In this document: positions 42,276 to 50,481 of the stretch, one piece after another
Layout of the letters: each line of letters opens with the position of its first letter
Position numbering within the stretch: position 1 is the first letter of the stretch
Assembly: GCA_963422745.1 (NCBI GenBank)
Contig: OY730477.1
Location: 1,612,001-1,676,000 of the forward strand
Origin: G963422745 sp963422745
Lineage (GTDB): Bacteria; Actinomycetota; Acidimicrobiia; Acidimicrobiales; Aldehydirespiratoraceae
DNA: 64,000 nt
Reading direction: 5' to 3'
The notes under the pieces: generated by a model
What the model was told of the DNA's origin: nothing
Database searches by the model: none
The model's input: only the letters and a program-made list of their open reading frames with translations
Made by a program: the position numbers and the translations under genes

Positions 42276-43516
42276 GAGTCGTTGCCAATCTCAGTTCCAT
42301 CGTTTCGGGCCAGGTTGGAGGAACTGAGCAGTACAGCGTGCGGTTGCTGCAGGCGCTGGCCGACCATGCCGATAACGGCTCCGGCCGCGCAGCTGATCTT
42401 GATCTCACCGTTGTCGGCCATCGAAGCCTGTTTGAGGCCCACAGCGATCTACGTCGGTTCGATCACTGTCAATTCGTTGGTCCTGTTGGTTGGCGGCTGT
42501 ACCGCGTGGCAGTCGAGTCGAGTTGGCTTGCCCGTCGCTGCGGTGACACGGACCTGGTACATCACTTCGCCGGACGCCTACCGGCGCATTCGGTGCGACG
42601 AACAATCGTCACGGTTCACGATCTGCAGCCACTTGATCTCGCGGACAATTTCACCGCCGTCAAGCAGCGCTACCTCCGCTGGGCCATTCCGCGGTCGGTG
42701 CGCGCAGCCGATCTCGTATGCACACCTTCGGCGTGGGTTGCTACACGTCTGATGGAACGGTTCGGACTCCGACAGGATCGCATCAAGGTTGTGTCGTCAA
42801 CACCCGGCGCTAAACGGTCGCCATCACGTGAGCCAACATCAAGGGATCGGGGATCGCGGAAGTCGCCATTGCGGGAGCCAACATCAAGGGATCGGGGATC
42901 GCGGAAGTCGCGATCACAGCAGCGAGCAATACGCCATGCAGGATCCAGGGACCGGACCATCGCAGACATTGGTGATCGGCCAATGGTGTTGTTCCCGGCG
43001 ATAACGCACCCGCACAAGAATCACTGCACCCTGATAGATGCGGTCGCTGGACTACGCGATTCGCACCCAGAGTTGTTGTTGATCCTCACCGGTGCCGAAG
43101 GTCGATCCCATCAACAGGTCAAGGCCCGGATTCGATCCGTGGATCCTGAGCGTCGCCTGGTCCGCCACCTCGGTCGCGTCGACGCCGAAACATTGTCCGA
43201 CCTGTTCGCGCGAGCTGATCTGGTCGCTTTTCCCTCCCGATATGAGGGATTCGGTTTGCCCGTTATAGAGGCGATGCACCATGAGACACCGGTGATCGCT
43301 GCGAATCGTACGGCTCTTCCCGAAGTCGTTGGCGGAGCGGCGGAACTGATCGATCCCGACGACACCGACGCATGGGCTGGCGCGATCGGTGATTTGCTGG
43401 GCAACGAGGCCCGCCGTAACGAGCTTGTCCGGGCAGGGAGATCACGCGCTGCGCACTATTCGGCGCCCGCAGCAGCAAAGAATCTTCTTACGGTTTGGCG
43501 CGACGCCTTGTCGTGA
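42272..43516 (+). CDS. Glycosyltransferase family 4 with repeat insert (second of three)
   Basis: GT-B transferase of 414 aa. N-terminal half: VGGTEQYSVRLLQALADHA, VTVHDLQPLDLADNFTAVKQRYLRWAIP. C-terminal half: VLFPAITHPHKNHCTLIDAV, LVAFPSRYEGFGLPVIEAMHHETPVIAANRTALPEVVGGAAEL. Between them (about residues 178-228) lies a basic insert holding a 15-residue repeat, REPTSRDRGSRKS, twice and starting a third time, from a 45-bp tandem duplication at 42830 and 42875. It falls in the linker between the two Rossmann domains, so the enzyme may still be active. GTG start overlaps the previous gene by 4 bp. Confidence 0.86.
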   Translation: MRVVANLSSIVSGQVGGTEQYSVRLLQALADHADNGSGRAADLDLTVVGHRSLFEAHSDLRRFDHCQFVGPVGWRLYRVAVESSWLARRCGDTDLVHHFAGRLPAHSVRRTIVTVHDLQPLDLADNFTAVKQRYLRWAIPRSVRAADLVCTPSAWVATRLMERFGLRQDRIKVVSSTPGAKRSPSREPTSRDRGSRKSPLREPTSRDRGSRKSRSQQRAIRHAGSRDRTIADIGDRPMVLFPAITHPHKNHCTLIDAVAGLRDSHPELLLILTGAEGRSHQQVKARIRSVDPERRLVRHLGRVDAETLSDLFARADLVAFPSRYEGFGLPVIEAMHHETPVIAANRTALPEVVGGAAELIDPDDTDAWAGAIGDLLGNEARRNELVRAGRSRAAHYSAPAAAKNLLTVWRDALS

Positions 43517-43524
43517 GGCAGCCT

Positions 43525-44784
43525 ATGGTTCTGCGCATATTGGTCATCTGTCCGCATTTCGAGCCGGACACCGCACCCACGGGGGTGATGATCACTGAGA
43601 TCGTCAAGCGACTCGGCGAGTCTGGTCACCAAATTGAAGTGATCACCTCGATGCCTTGGTACAGGCAACACGGCCTTGAGTCAGCCTGGCGAGGCCGTCT
43701 TGTTCGCAGCGAGACCGTCGCCTGGGGACGGATCACACGTCTGCATCCGCTGTTCACAGCCAGCACAAACATAACCCTGCGGGCGCTGGCGTCTCTGGGT
43801 TTCACGATGCTGTGTGCAGCGGCCGGGCTTTTTCGTCGTGGCCGCGTGGACGTCGTGTTGGCGATGTCGCCGCCCCTCACCTTGGGTGTTGTTGGGTGGG
43901 GAATCGCCGGTCTGCGCCGAGTACCCTTCGTGTTCAACGTCCAAGATGCCGTTGTGGATGTGGCCATCGCAATCGGGGCCATAACGAGACCCTCAGTGAT
44001 GCGATTCGGATGTTGGATGGAGCGGTTCGTCTATCGCCGCGCCGACGCCGTGACCGTGCTATCCACCGACGTGGCGGAAAGCGTCAACGAGAGGATCGGG
44101 TCCCGCAGAGCTGTGAACGGCCAGCGTTCATTGCCGCTGGTGAAGGTGATCCCCAACTTCGCCGACACCGAGATCATCACGCCGATCGGTACTGACAACT
44201 CCTACCGTGCCGAGTTTGGCCTGGGAGAACGAACCGTGATCATGTACGCAGGCAACGTCGGGTTGAGTCAGCCGCTTGACCTGATGATCGACGCGGCGCA
44301 GGCCTTCGCCGACCGCAGCGATGTTGTGTTCGTGGTCAATGGGGTTGGGGCAGCCCGAGAGCACCTCGAAGAGCGAGCCGTAGGATCCGACAACATCGTC
44401 TTCGTGGACTTCCAACCCAGATGGCGCTTGGCCGAGGTGCTGGCCGCTGCGGACATACACGTGTTGATGCTGCGAAGCGGACTTACACGCTCCTCGGTTC
44501 CGTCAAAGATCTACTCGGTGATGGCAGCCGCTAGAGCGTTGGTGGCGTGTATTGACACAGACTCCGAGCCTGCGCGGTTAATTCGAGAAAGCGACTGCGG
44601 GCTGGTAGTCGACCCAACCGAACCCGAGGCCTTCGTTGATGCGCTTACAGAACTCGTCGATGATCCACAGCGACGCCGTGGGATGGGGTTGCGGGGTCGT
44701 ATATCGGTACAAGAGGCGATGTCATCAACCGATGTGGCCTCGTGTTACGCGGAGTTGTTCGAGGAACTTCTACGATCACGCTGA
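43525..44784 (+). CDS. Glycosyltransferase family 4, WbuB-like (third of three)
   Basis: GT-B transferase, 419 aa from ATG 43525 (8 bp after the previous stop; the frame is open from 43495). LVICPHFEPDTAPTGVMITEIVKRL and PFVFNVQDAVVDVAIAIG match the WbuB/fucosaminyltransferase-like subgroup; the C-terminal part has VIMYAGNVGLSQPLDLMIDAAQ, FVDFQPRWRLAEVLAAADIHVLML and SSVPSKIYSVMAAARALVACID. A hydrophobic stretch (LRALASLGFTMLCAAAGLF) may contact the membrane. Third of a compact GT4 run that probably extends one lipid-linked oligosaccharide. Confidence 0.87.
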   Translation: MVLRILVICPHFEPDTAPTGVMITEIVKRLGESGHQIEVITSMPWYRQHGLESAWRGRLVRSETVAWGRITRLHPLFTASTNITLRALASLGFTMLCAAAGLFRRGRVDVVLAMSPPLTLGVVGWGIAGLRRVPFVFNVQDAVVDVAIAIGAITRPSVMRFGCWMERFVYRRADAVTVLSTDVAESVNERIGSRRAVNGQRSLPLVKVIPNFADTEIITPIGTDNSYRAEFGLGERTVIMYAGNVGLSQPLDLMIDAAQAFADRSDVVFVVNGVGAAREHLEERAVGSDNIVFVDFQPRWRLAEVLAAADIHVLMLRSGLTRSSVPSKIYSVMAAARALVACIDTDSEPARLIRESDCGLVVDPTEPEAFVDALTELVDDPQRRRGMGLRGRISVQEAMSSTDVASCYAELFEELLRSR

Positions 44785-44818
44785 CTAGATACGTGCCTTG
44801 GCTATAGGATGCTCTGCC

Positions 44819-45589
44819 GTGGCAAGACCGGGGTCGTCCAAGAGTTCGTCGAGAAAAGTCCAACGTGCCGCGCAGGCTGCGGCGTCTTCGCGTGGATCAT
44901 CGGAGTCCCGCGCGCTGGGATTTCCGATCACCGTCACCATGGTCGTGATATTGGGGCTGGCTTTGGTTTTTGTAGCTCGCCAGAACCGTGATGTGGGAGG
45001 TGCGCCCGCCGTTGGCCGTGACCACTGGCACGCTGCCTACACGGTGTATGACTGCGGCACCGAAGTGCAGCACTTCATGACGACAACAGACCCCGACGGA
45101 ATACATAGCCACCAGGACAGTGTGATCCACATTCACCCGTACAACAGTGCGGCAGCTGGCTCGAGCGCAACGATGGGGGTCTTCTTGGAGACTATGGGTG
45201 CCGAGGTGACCCGCGAAGCCATCACCGGTTTGGAATTCGACCGCATCGACACCGAGTCGGGTTGTGGCGACCAGGATGCGGTTATCAAGATCGGGCGTTA
45301 TCAGGTGGATCCGCAGGTTGAACTCGTTGCGGTCTACGACGCCGACTTTGACAGCATCGTGTTTGTTAGTGACCGGGAGGCGTTCTCCATCGCCAAGGTC
45401 CCGGTGGGCGAGGACCCACCCCCTCCGAGCGCCAGGTCGTTTTCGCAGCTTGATGCGTCCACAGGCTCGGATCTGATCTCGACAGGTCCGGTAGGTTCGA
45501 GCGAAGTGGAGATACCGGTTGAAGTTGAGATACCGGTTGACGAAGTTGAGATACCGGTTGAGGAACCCAGCGAGGCCGACGACGAGTGA
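44819..45589 (+). CDS. Single-pass membrane protein, His-rich extracytoplasmic domain, unknown function
   Basis: Not recognised. GTG 44819 gives 256 aa. Residues 1-32 are Ser/Arg-rich and probably cytoplasmic; 35-54 (FPITVTMVVILGLALVFVA) is one membrane helix; the rest should be outside. Two histidine clusters (GRDHWHAAYTVYDCGTEVQHF and GIHSHQDSVIHIHPYN) and two cysteines (CGTE, SGCGDQDA) suggest metal binding or redox chemistry. The tail is acidic, with VEIPVE repeated three times from a tandem duplication. It lies between the GT4 run and the guanylyltransferase gene, so a role in the glycan pathway is possible but unproven. Confidence 0.65.
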   Translation: MARPGSSKSSSRKVQRAAQAAASSRGSSESRALGFPITVTMVVILGLALVFVARQNRDVGGAPAVGRDHWHAAYTVYDCGTEVQHFMTTTDPDGIHSHQDSVIHIHPYNSAAAGSSATMGVFLETMGAEVTREAITGLEFDRIDTESGCGDQDAVIKIGRYQVDPQVELVAVYDADFDSIVFVSDREAFSIAKVPVGEDPPPPSARSFSQLDASTGSDLISTGPVGSSEVEIPVEVEIPVDEVEIPVEEPSEADDE

Positions 45590-45680
45590 CCGTCGCCGAT
45601 ATCAACAATCCGCGGTTCTCGGCTGATGATTGTGTGCAACCGGCTACCGGTTCGCAATTGAACGAGCCTACGAAGTCGCT

Positions 45681-46676
45681 GTGAAGGCAATCGTGTTGGT
45701 CGGCGGATCCGGCACACGGCTTCGGCCATTGACCTACACCACACCGAAGCAGATGCTCGCGATCGTCGACCGGCCCATGCTTGAACATGTCGTTGGCCAT
45801 CTGCGCTGTCATGGTGTCACCGAAGCTGTGCTGTCGTTGGGCTACAGGGCGGACGTCTTCGAGGCGGCCTATCCCAATGGGTTGTGCGCAGGCGTGAGGT
45901 TGCGTTACGCGGTCGAACCCGCACCACTGGACACCGCAGGCGCGGTTCGCTTCGCGGCGCAAGCAGCGGGCATCAACGAAACCTTCATTGTTGTTAATGG
46001 CGATGTGATCACCGAACTTGACGTCGGATTGGTGTGGAACCGCCACCGCGAGATCGGTGCCGAGGCGACCCTCGCGCTGACCAAGGTCTCGGATCCGTCG
46101 GCGTATGGAGTGGTTCCCACCGACGTCAACGGACGGGTTGAAGGATTCGTGGAGAAACCGGATCGTGCCACGGCTCCCACGAACTGGGTGAATGCAGGGA
46201 CCTACGTGTTGGAGCCCGACATCTTGTCGCGCATCCCCGCCGATCGGCCAGCATCGATTGAGCGCGACACTTTCCCCTCGGTAGCCCTCAACGGTAACCT
46301 TTGGGCGGTTCGCAGCGATGCCTACTGGATAGATGTCGGAACTCCGGCTGCTTATCTCAAGGTGCACCTTGATCTGCTTGACGACGCCAGAGGTCTTGAT
46401 ATCAACGCTGTTGCAACTGACTCGGTAGTGGACCCGACCGCACTCGTACAACGTTCGATCGTGATGAGCGGGGCCCGTATCGGTGCTCAGGCGGTGGTGC
46501 GGGAGTCGGTCATCTCCTCGGGTGCCGTTGTTGGTGACGACGCCACCGTTGATGGCTCCATCGCAGGACCCGGGGCGGTGGTGGGTCGGGGCGCCACCGC
46601 AACCGGCCTCTGTGTGCTCGGCAAGGGAGCAACACTTGCAGAAAACCGGACGTTTCACGCAGTCAAGGTCCCGTAG
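45681..46676 (+). CDS. Mannose-1-phosphate guanylyltransferase-like nucleotidyltransferase
   Basis: Makes a nucleotide sugar, most likely GDP-mannose. GTG 45681 gives VKAIVLVGGSGTRLRPLTY, with the G-G-x-G-T-R-L-x-P-L-T signature and TPKQMLAIVDRPMLEHVV; NGDVITELD is the metal Asp; FVEKPD and VNAGTYVLEPDIL are typical. A C-terminal left-handed beta-helix (about 255-325, VVDPTALVQRS, IGAQAVVRESVISSG, AVVGDDATVDGSIAG) matches the actinobacterial ManB/RmlA-like group. 331 aa. GDP-mannose would feed Gmd at 49462. dTTP-glucose or UTP-glucose chemistry remains possible. Confidence 0.85.
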   Translation: MKAIVLVGGSGTRLRPLTYTTPKQMLAIVDRPMLEHVVGHLRCHGVTEAVLSLGYRADVFEAAYPNGLCAGVRLRYAVEPAPLDTAGAVRFAAQAAGINETFIVVNGDVITELDVGLVWNRHREIGAEATLALTKVSDPSAYGVVPTDVNGRVEGFVEKPDRATAPTNWVNAGTYVLEPDILSRIPADRPASIERDTFPSVALNGNLWAVRSDAYWIDVGTPAAYLKVHLDLLDDARGLDINAVATDSVVDPTALVQRSIVMSGARIGAQAVVRESVISSGAVVGDDATVDGSIAGPGAVVGRGATATGLCVLGKGATLAENRTFHAVKVP

Positions 46677-46697
46677 AACTTCTCGGAGGTTGGTTTG

Positions 46698-47699
46698 ATG
46701 GCAGTATTGGTGACAGGCGGAGCTGGCTACATCGGCAGTCACACTGTTGTAGCCCTGCATGACTCGGGCCGTGAGGTTGTTGTCGTTGACAACCTTTCCA
46801 ATAGCACCCAGCGTGCGGTTGATGCGCTGAGGGAGCTAACAACTCCCGATCTGGTATTTGTTGAGCTTGACCTTTGCGATCGCAGAGCCGTGTCGGCGCT
46901 GTTTAGCCACCATGACATTGATTCCGTCGTGCATTTCGCCGCACTGAAGGCCGTGTCGGAGAGCGTAAAGTTGCCCCTGGAGTACTACTTCAACAACCTC
47001 ATGTCGACCATTGTCGTCCTACAGGCGATGGTTGACTACGGTGTCAACAGGTTCGTGTTCTCATCATCGTGCACGGTTTACGGGCAGCCCGACGAGATCC
47101 CTGTCACAGAGAAGGCACCCACGGGCGCGCAGAGCCCCTACGGGCACAGCAAGCACATGTGTGAGCAGATCCTCGCCGATGCAGCAGATGCGGCCGACAT
47201 CAATGTTGTGTCTTTGCGCTACTTCAACCCTGTGGGTGCTCACCACAGTTCCATGATCGGTGAGGATCCGTTGGGTATTCCCAACAATCTCGTCCCGCGG
47301 CTCATGCAGGTAGCCGACCGACGCATTGACTGCCTTCCTGTTTACGGAGGCGACTATGACACCCCTGATGGCACAGCAATCCGTGACTACTTGCATGTGG
47401 TTGACCTGGCTGAGGCGCATGTGCTCGCCCTTGGAGCATTGTCAGGGGGTCTGCAGGGCTGGACGGCGGTTAACGTCGGCACGGGTGTGGGCAGTTCCGT
47501 GCTCGAGGTGATTGACGCTGCGGAGCTTGTGATCGGGTCCCCGGTTCCCTATGAGATCGTCGACCGTCGCGAGGGCGACATCGCCATGATCTGGGCCGAT
47601 CCCGGCTTGGCTGAACAGGTGCTGGGCTGGCGCTCCACCCGAACCCTCAACGACATGTTGCGGGACCACTGGAACTGGCAATGCCGCTGTGAATCCTAG
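46698..47699 (+). CDS. galE: UDP-glucose 4-epimerase
   Basis: Interconverts UDP-glucose and UDP-galactose. VTGGAGYIGSHTVVALHDSG (NAD-binding), VVDNLSNST, VVHFAALKAVSESVKLPLEYYFNN, SSSCTVYGQP with catalytic Ser/Thr, then YGHSKHMCEQIL (YxxxK) and YFNPVGAHHSSMIGEDPLGIPNNL are diagnostic. 333 aa from ATG 46698, 21 bp after the guanylyltransferase stop with GGAGG at 46684. Supplies UDP-galactose to the glycan locus. The 88-bp gap after it holds three to four 17-bp tandem units (ATCACAGGGC.ATCTGA, from 47746). Confidence 0.94.
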   Translation: MAVLVTGGAGYIGSHTVVALHDSGREVVVVDNLSNSTQRAVDALRELTTPDLVFVELDLCDRRAVSALFSHHDIDSVVHFAALKAVSESVKLPLEYYFNNLMSTIVVLQAMVDYGVNRFVFSSSCTVYGQPDEIPVTEKAPTGAQSPYGHSKHMCEQILADAADAADINVVSLRYFNPVGAHHSSMIGEDPLGIPNNLVPRLMQVADRRIDCLPVYGGDYDTPDGTAIRDYLHVVDLAEAHVLALGALSGGLQGWTAVNVGTGVGSSVLEVIDAAELVIGSPVPYEIVDRREGDIAMIWADPGLAEQVLGWRSTRTLNDMLRDHWNWQCRCES

Positions 47700-47787
47700 G
47701 ATTGAGCGCGGACCGCGAATCGAGAATCCCTTTTTGGGTTGCTCGATCACAGGGCTATCTGAATCACAGGGCCATCTGAACAATAGG

Positions 47788-48489
47788 TCATCTGAAAAGG
47801 TCGTCTGAAGGGGAGCGTACGATGTCGCTGCCCACGGCACCATCCCCGAACCAGTCCGGATTGAGTCCCCGCACGACGGCAACGGCAATGCCGGAAGCCT
47901 TGCCCATGACCAGGTCTGCAGCGGCTGCGATCTCGTCGACGATTGCAACCTCGGTGACCATCAACTCGCGCCCGTAGGCATCAGTGCTGCCACGCAGGTC
48001 AGCCACGGCCACAATGCCTGCGCAGCCGATGGCGACATCGGTCACGCCTCGTCGCCAAGGTCGCCCGAATGTGTCGCTCACCACCACGGCTACGTCGATC
48101 TCATGAACGCCACGAAGTCGGTCCCTGATACCACGAGCAGAACGATCGCTGTCAATGGGCAAAAGGGCCGCTCGGCCCGACTCGACGTTTGACAGGTCGA
48201 CACCCGCGTTGGCGCACACGAAACCATGTCGGGTCTCGGAGATGATCAGGTCGCCGCGGCGGCGTAGGATCCGCACCGATTCTCGTTCCACGAGGGGTTT
48301 GTGAGACAACGCATCGGTGGGATCGACGTCGACGACTTGTCCCTCGGCTTTGGACACGACCTTTTGGGTGACCACTACACAGTCGCCGTTGCGGATCTTG
48401 GTGCCGGACCCGACGATAAGGTCGGCGAGGTCGTCACCCGCTCGGACCTCGCCGATTTCGTGGACAGGTATCACCTGCAGATCGTTCAC
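47788..48489 (-). CDS. cofE: Coenzyme F420-0:L-glutamate ligase
   Basis: Adds glutamate residues to F420-0. Seen: VIPVHEIGEVRAGDDLADLI, VVTQKVVSKAEGQVV (substrate loop), ESVRILRRRGDLIISETRHGFVCANAGVDLSNV, IRDRLRGVHEIDVAVVVSDTFGRPWRRGVTDVAIGCAG. 233 aa from GTG 48489, which overlaps the cofD stop by the GTGA pattern; the frame runs further upstream but into cofD. It is the single-domain CofE form, without the C-terminal nitroreductase-like domain of mycobacterial FbiB. Last gene of a four-gene minus-strand unit. Confidence 0.92.
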   Translation of the reverse strand: MNDLQVIPVHEIGEVRAGDDLADLIVGSGTKIRNGDCVVVTQKVVSKAEGQVVDVDPTDALSHKPLVERESVRILRRRGDLIISETRHGFVCANAGVDLSNVESGRAALLPIDSDRSARGIRDRLRGVHEIDVAVVVSDTFGRPWRRGVTDVAIGCAGIVAVADLRGSTDAYGRELMVTEVAIVDEIAAAADLVMGKASGIAVAVVRGLNPDWFGDGAVGSDIVRSPSDDLFR

Positions 48490-49460
48490 GATCCGTTTTT
48501 GGGATCGGAGCTCATCGGTGTTGTTGACACCGCTGCGTGACAGCAACGTGCCAGCGCCGCGGAGGTAGCCGGGTCGCTCATGACGGTTGCTGTCACGACC
48601 GGGGTCATTCCGGTCTCGGCTACCGCCGATGCGAGATCGGCATCTTGTTCGTCAATCACCAGCACGGCGGCGAGATCACGGTATACACGGGCCACGCCCA
48701 CAACAGAGGATTCCTCGCCCAGCTCCCGAAGCAGCCGGGCGGCCGGTCCTTTGATCGCCGAACCGCCGACAATCGGTGACACAGCCGCGTTGTTGTCTCT
48801 ACGCTGGCGTACCGCGTCGGCCACGCCAGGCACGGCCAGTACAGGCGCGATCGACACAACCGGGTTGGAAGGCGCGATAACCAACACGTCTGCGTTCACG
48901 ATGGCGGAAAGAGCAAGCGATGAGGGCTTCGCCGTGTCAGCACCGGCGAAGCGTGTCGACGACACGGCCACGTTGTGCCTGCGTCGCACGAAGTACTCCT
49001 GGAAGTCGATCTCGCTGCCTTGTTGTTCACCTTCAGCGAGCGTGACACGGGTTTGTAGCCGGTCGTCGGTGACCGGTAGCAGACGGCACCGCAGACCCCA
49101 AGCCGTGGCAATCTCGGCGGTGACTTCAGTGAGTGTGGCTCCTTCACGCAGTCGGGCGGTGCGGTACAGGTGCGTTCCGATGTCTCGATCACCGAGACCG
49201 AACCAGCTCTCGCCTCCGTAACGATCAAGCTGGGTCATTGCCTGCCAAGTTTCGTTGATGAGACCCCAACCACGCTCGTCGTCAAATACCCCGGCGAGCG
49301 CATAGGTGCAGGTATCCAGATCCGGACTCACATGAAGCCCGTGCAGGATCACGTCGTCGCCTACGTTCACAACTGCGCTAACCGATGACGGATCGAACGC
49401 CTCAACGGCACCACACAGGTAACGAGCCGCACCTACACCACCTGCGAGCACGGTGTGCAT
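48486..49460 (-). CDS. cofD: 2-phospho-L-lactate (or PEP) transferase, F420 synthesis
   Basis: Joins the lactyl or enolpyruvyl group to the deazaflavin Fo (FbiA/CofD). VLAGGVGAARYLCGAV at the very start, NVGDDVILHGLHVSPDLDTCTYALAGV, and GWGLINETWQAM, WFGLGDRDIGTHLYRTARL are the family signature; VNADVLVIAPSNPVVSIAPVLAVPGV follows. ATG 49460, one base after the gmd stop, gives 324 aa; the longer open frame would run into gmd. Together with cofE it means the cell makes coenzyme F420; the Fo synthase gene is not in the window. Confidence 0.93.
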   Translation of the reverse strand: MHTVLAGGVGAARYLCGAVEAFDPSSVSAVVNVGDDVILHGLHVSPDLDTCTYALAGVFDDERGWGLINETWQAMTQLDRYGGESWFGLGDRDIGTHLYRTARLREGATLTEVTAEIATAWGLRCRLLPVTDDRLQTRVTLAEGEQQGSEIDFQEYFVRRRHNVAVSSTRFAGADTAKPSSLALSAIVNADVLVIAPSNPVVSIAPVLAVPGVADAVRQRRDNNAAVSPIVGGSAIKGPAARLLRELGEESSVVGVARVYRDLAAVLVIDEQDADLASAVAETGMTPVVTATVMSDPATSAALARCCHAAVSTTPMSSDPKNGS

Positions 49461-49461
49461 C

Positions 49462-50442
49462 TCAGGCAAGGCCGCGTAACCGCCCTTCAAGCAAGGCAAT
49501 GTCAGCATCCACCATCATCGTGACCAGATCCTCAAAGGTGGTAGTTGGGGTCCAGCCCAGGGTCGTTGAGGCCTTGGCTGAGTCCCCGACAAGGAGGTCA
49601 ACCTCTGCTGGACGGATGAACGCCTGGTCGACTACGACGTGGTCGCGCCAGTTCAAACCAACATGGCCGAACGCGATCTCACAAAACGAGCGCACGGAAT
49701 GGGTCTTGCCGGTACAGATCACGAAGTCATCGGGCACGTCGGCCTGCAACATGCGCCACATGGCATCCACATAGTCTCCTGCGTAACCCCAGTCTCGGTT
49801 GGCGTCGAGATTGCCCAGGCGCAACGCAGACTCACGGCCCAGGTGTATTGATGCCGCGCCGTGGCTGATCTTGCGGGTAACGAACTCCAGTCCGCGACGT
49901 GGGCTTTCGTGGTTGAAGAGTATCCCCGAGGAAGCTCGCAGATCGTAACTCTCCCGGTAGTTAACCGTTATCCAGTGACCATAGACCTTGGCAACGCCGT
50001 AGGGACTTCGAGGATGAAAGGATGTCATCTCCGTTTGCGGGACCTCGGTGACCTTGCCGAACATCTCCGAGGAGCTTGCCTGGTAGAAGCGTATCTCTGG
50101 ATCAACGAGGCGAATTGCGTCCAGCAGGCGGGTAACGCCCAAGGCGGTGGTCTGACCTGTGAGTACTGGTTGGCCGAACGAGGTCTGTACGAATGACTGC
50201 GCCGCAAGGTTGTAGACCTCAACGGGTCGATAGGTACGCAGGATCTCAATCATCGACACTTCATCGAGAAGATCGCCTGGCACAAAACGAATCCGGTCCT
50301 GGATGTGGCTGATCCGCTCAAAGTTAACCGTGGAGGATCGGCGTACCATCCCGATCACCTCATAGTCGCGCTCCAACAGGAACTCCGCAAGATATGAGCC
50401 GTCCTGTCCGGTGATTCCGGTGATGAGCGCTCTTTTGACCAC
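49462..50442 (-). CDS. gmd: GDP-mannose 4,6-dehydratase
   Basis: First step from GDP-mannose to 6-deoxyhexoses. MVKRALITGITGQDGSYLAEFLLERDYEV with the GxxGxxG motif, YNLAAQSFVQTSFGQPVLTG, QASSSEMFGKVTEVPQTE, catalytic YGVAKVYGHW, NHESPRRGLEFVTRKI: all typical. 326 aa; somewhat shorter than proteobacterial Gmd, like the actinobacterial form. Preceded by the reductase gene (40 bp) and followed by cofD, all on the minus strand. Feeds Fcl at 40093 and possibly the reductase at 50482. Confidence 0.94.
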   Translation of the reverse strand: MVKRALITGITGQDGSYLAEFLLERDYEVIGMVRRSSTVNFERISHIQDRIRFVPGDLLDEVSMIEILRTYRPVEVYNLAAQSFVQTSFGQPVLTGQTTALGVTRLLDAIRLVDPEIRFYQASSSEMFGKVTEVPQTEMTSFHPRSPYGVAKVYGHWITVNYRESYDLRASSGILFNHESPRRGLEFVTRKISHGAASIHLGRESALRLGNLDANRDWGYAGDYVDAMWRMLQADVPDDFVICTGKTHSVRSFCEIAFGHVGLNWRDHVVVDQAFIRPAEVDLLVGDSAKASTTLGWTPTTTFEDLVTMMVDADIALLEGRLRGLA

Positions 50443-50481
50443 ATCGGCCCTTCGGTCAGTGTCTGAGATCCGGTGGGTCGC

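Noticed and set aside
45366..46760. 464-codon minus-strand frame
   Set aside because: Lies fully opposite the well-supported histidine-rich protein and guanylyltransferase genes; composition is that of an antisense shadow.
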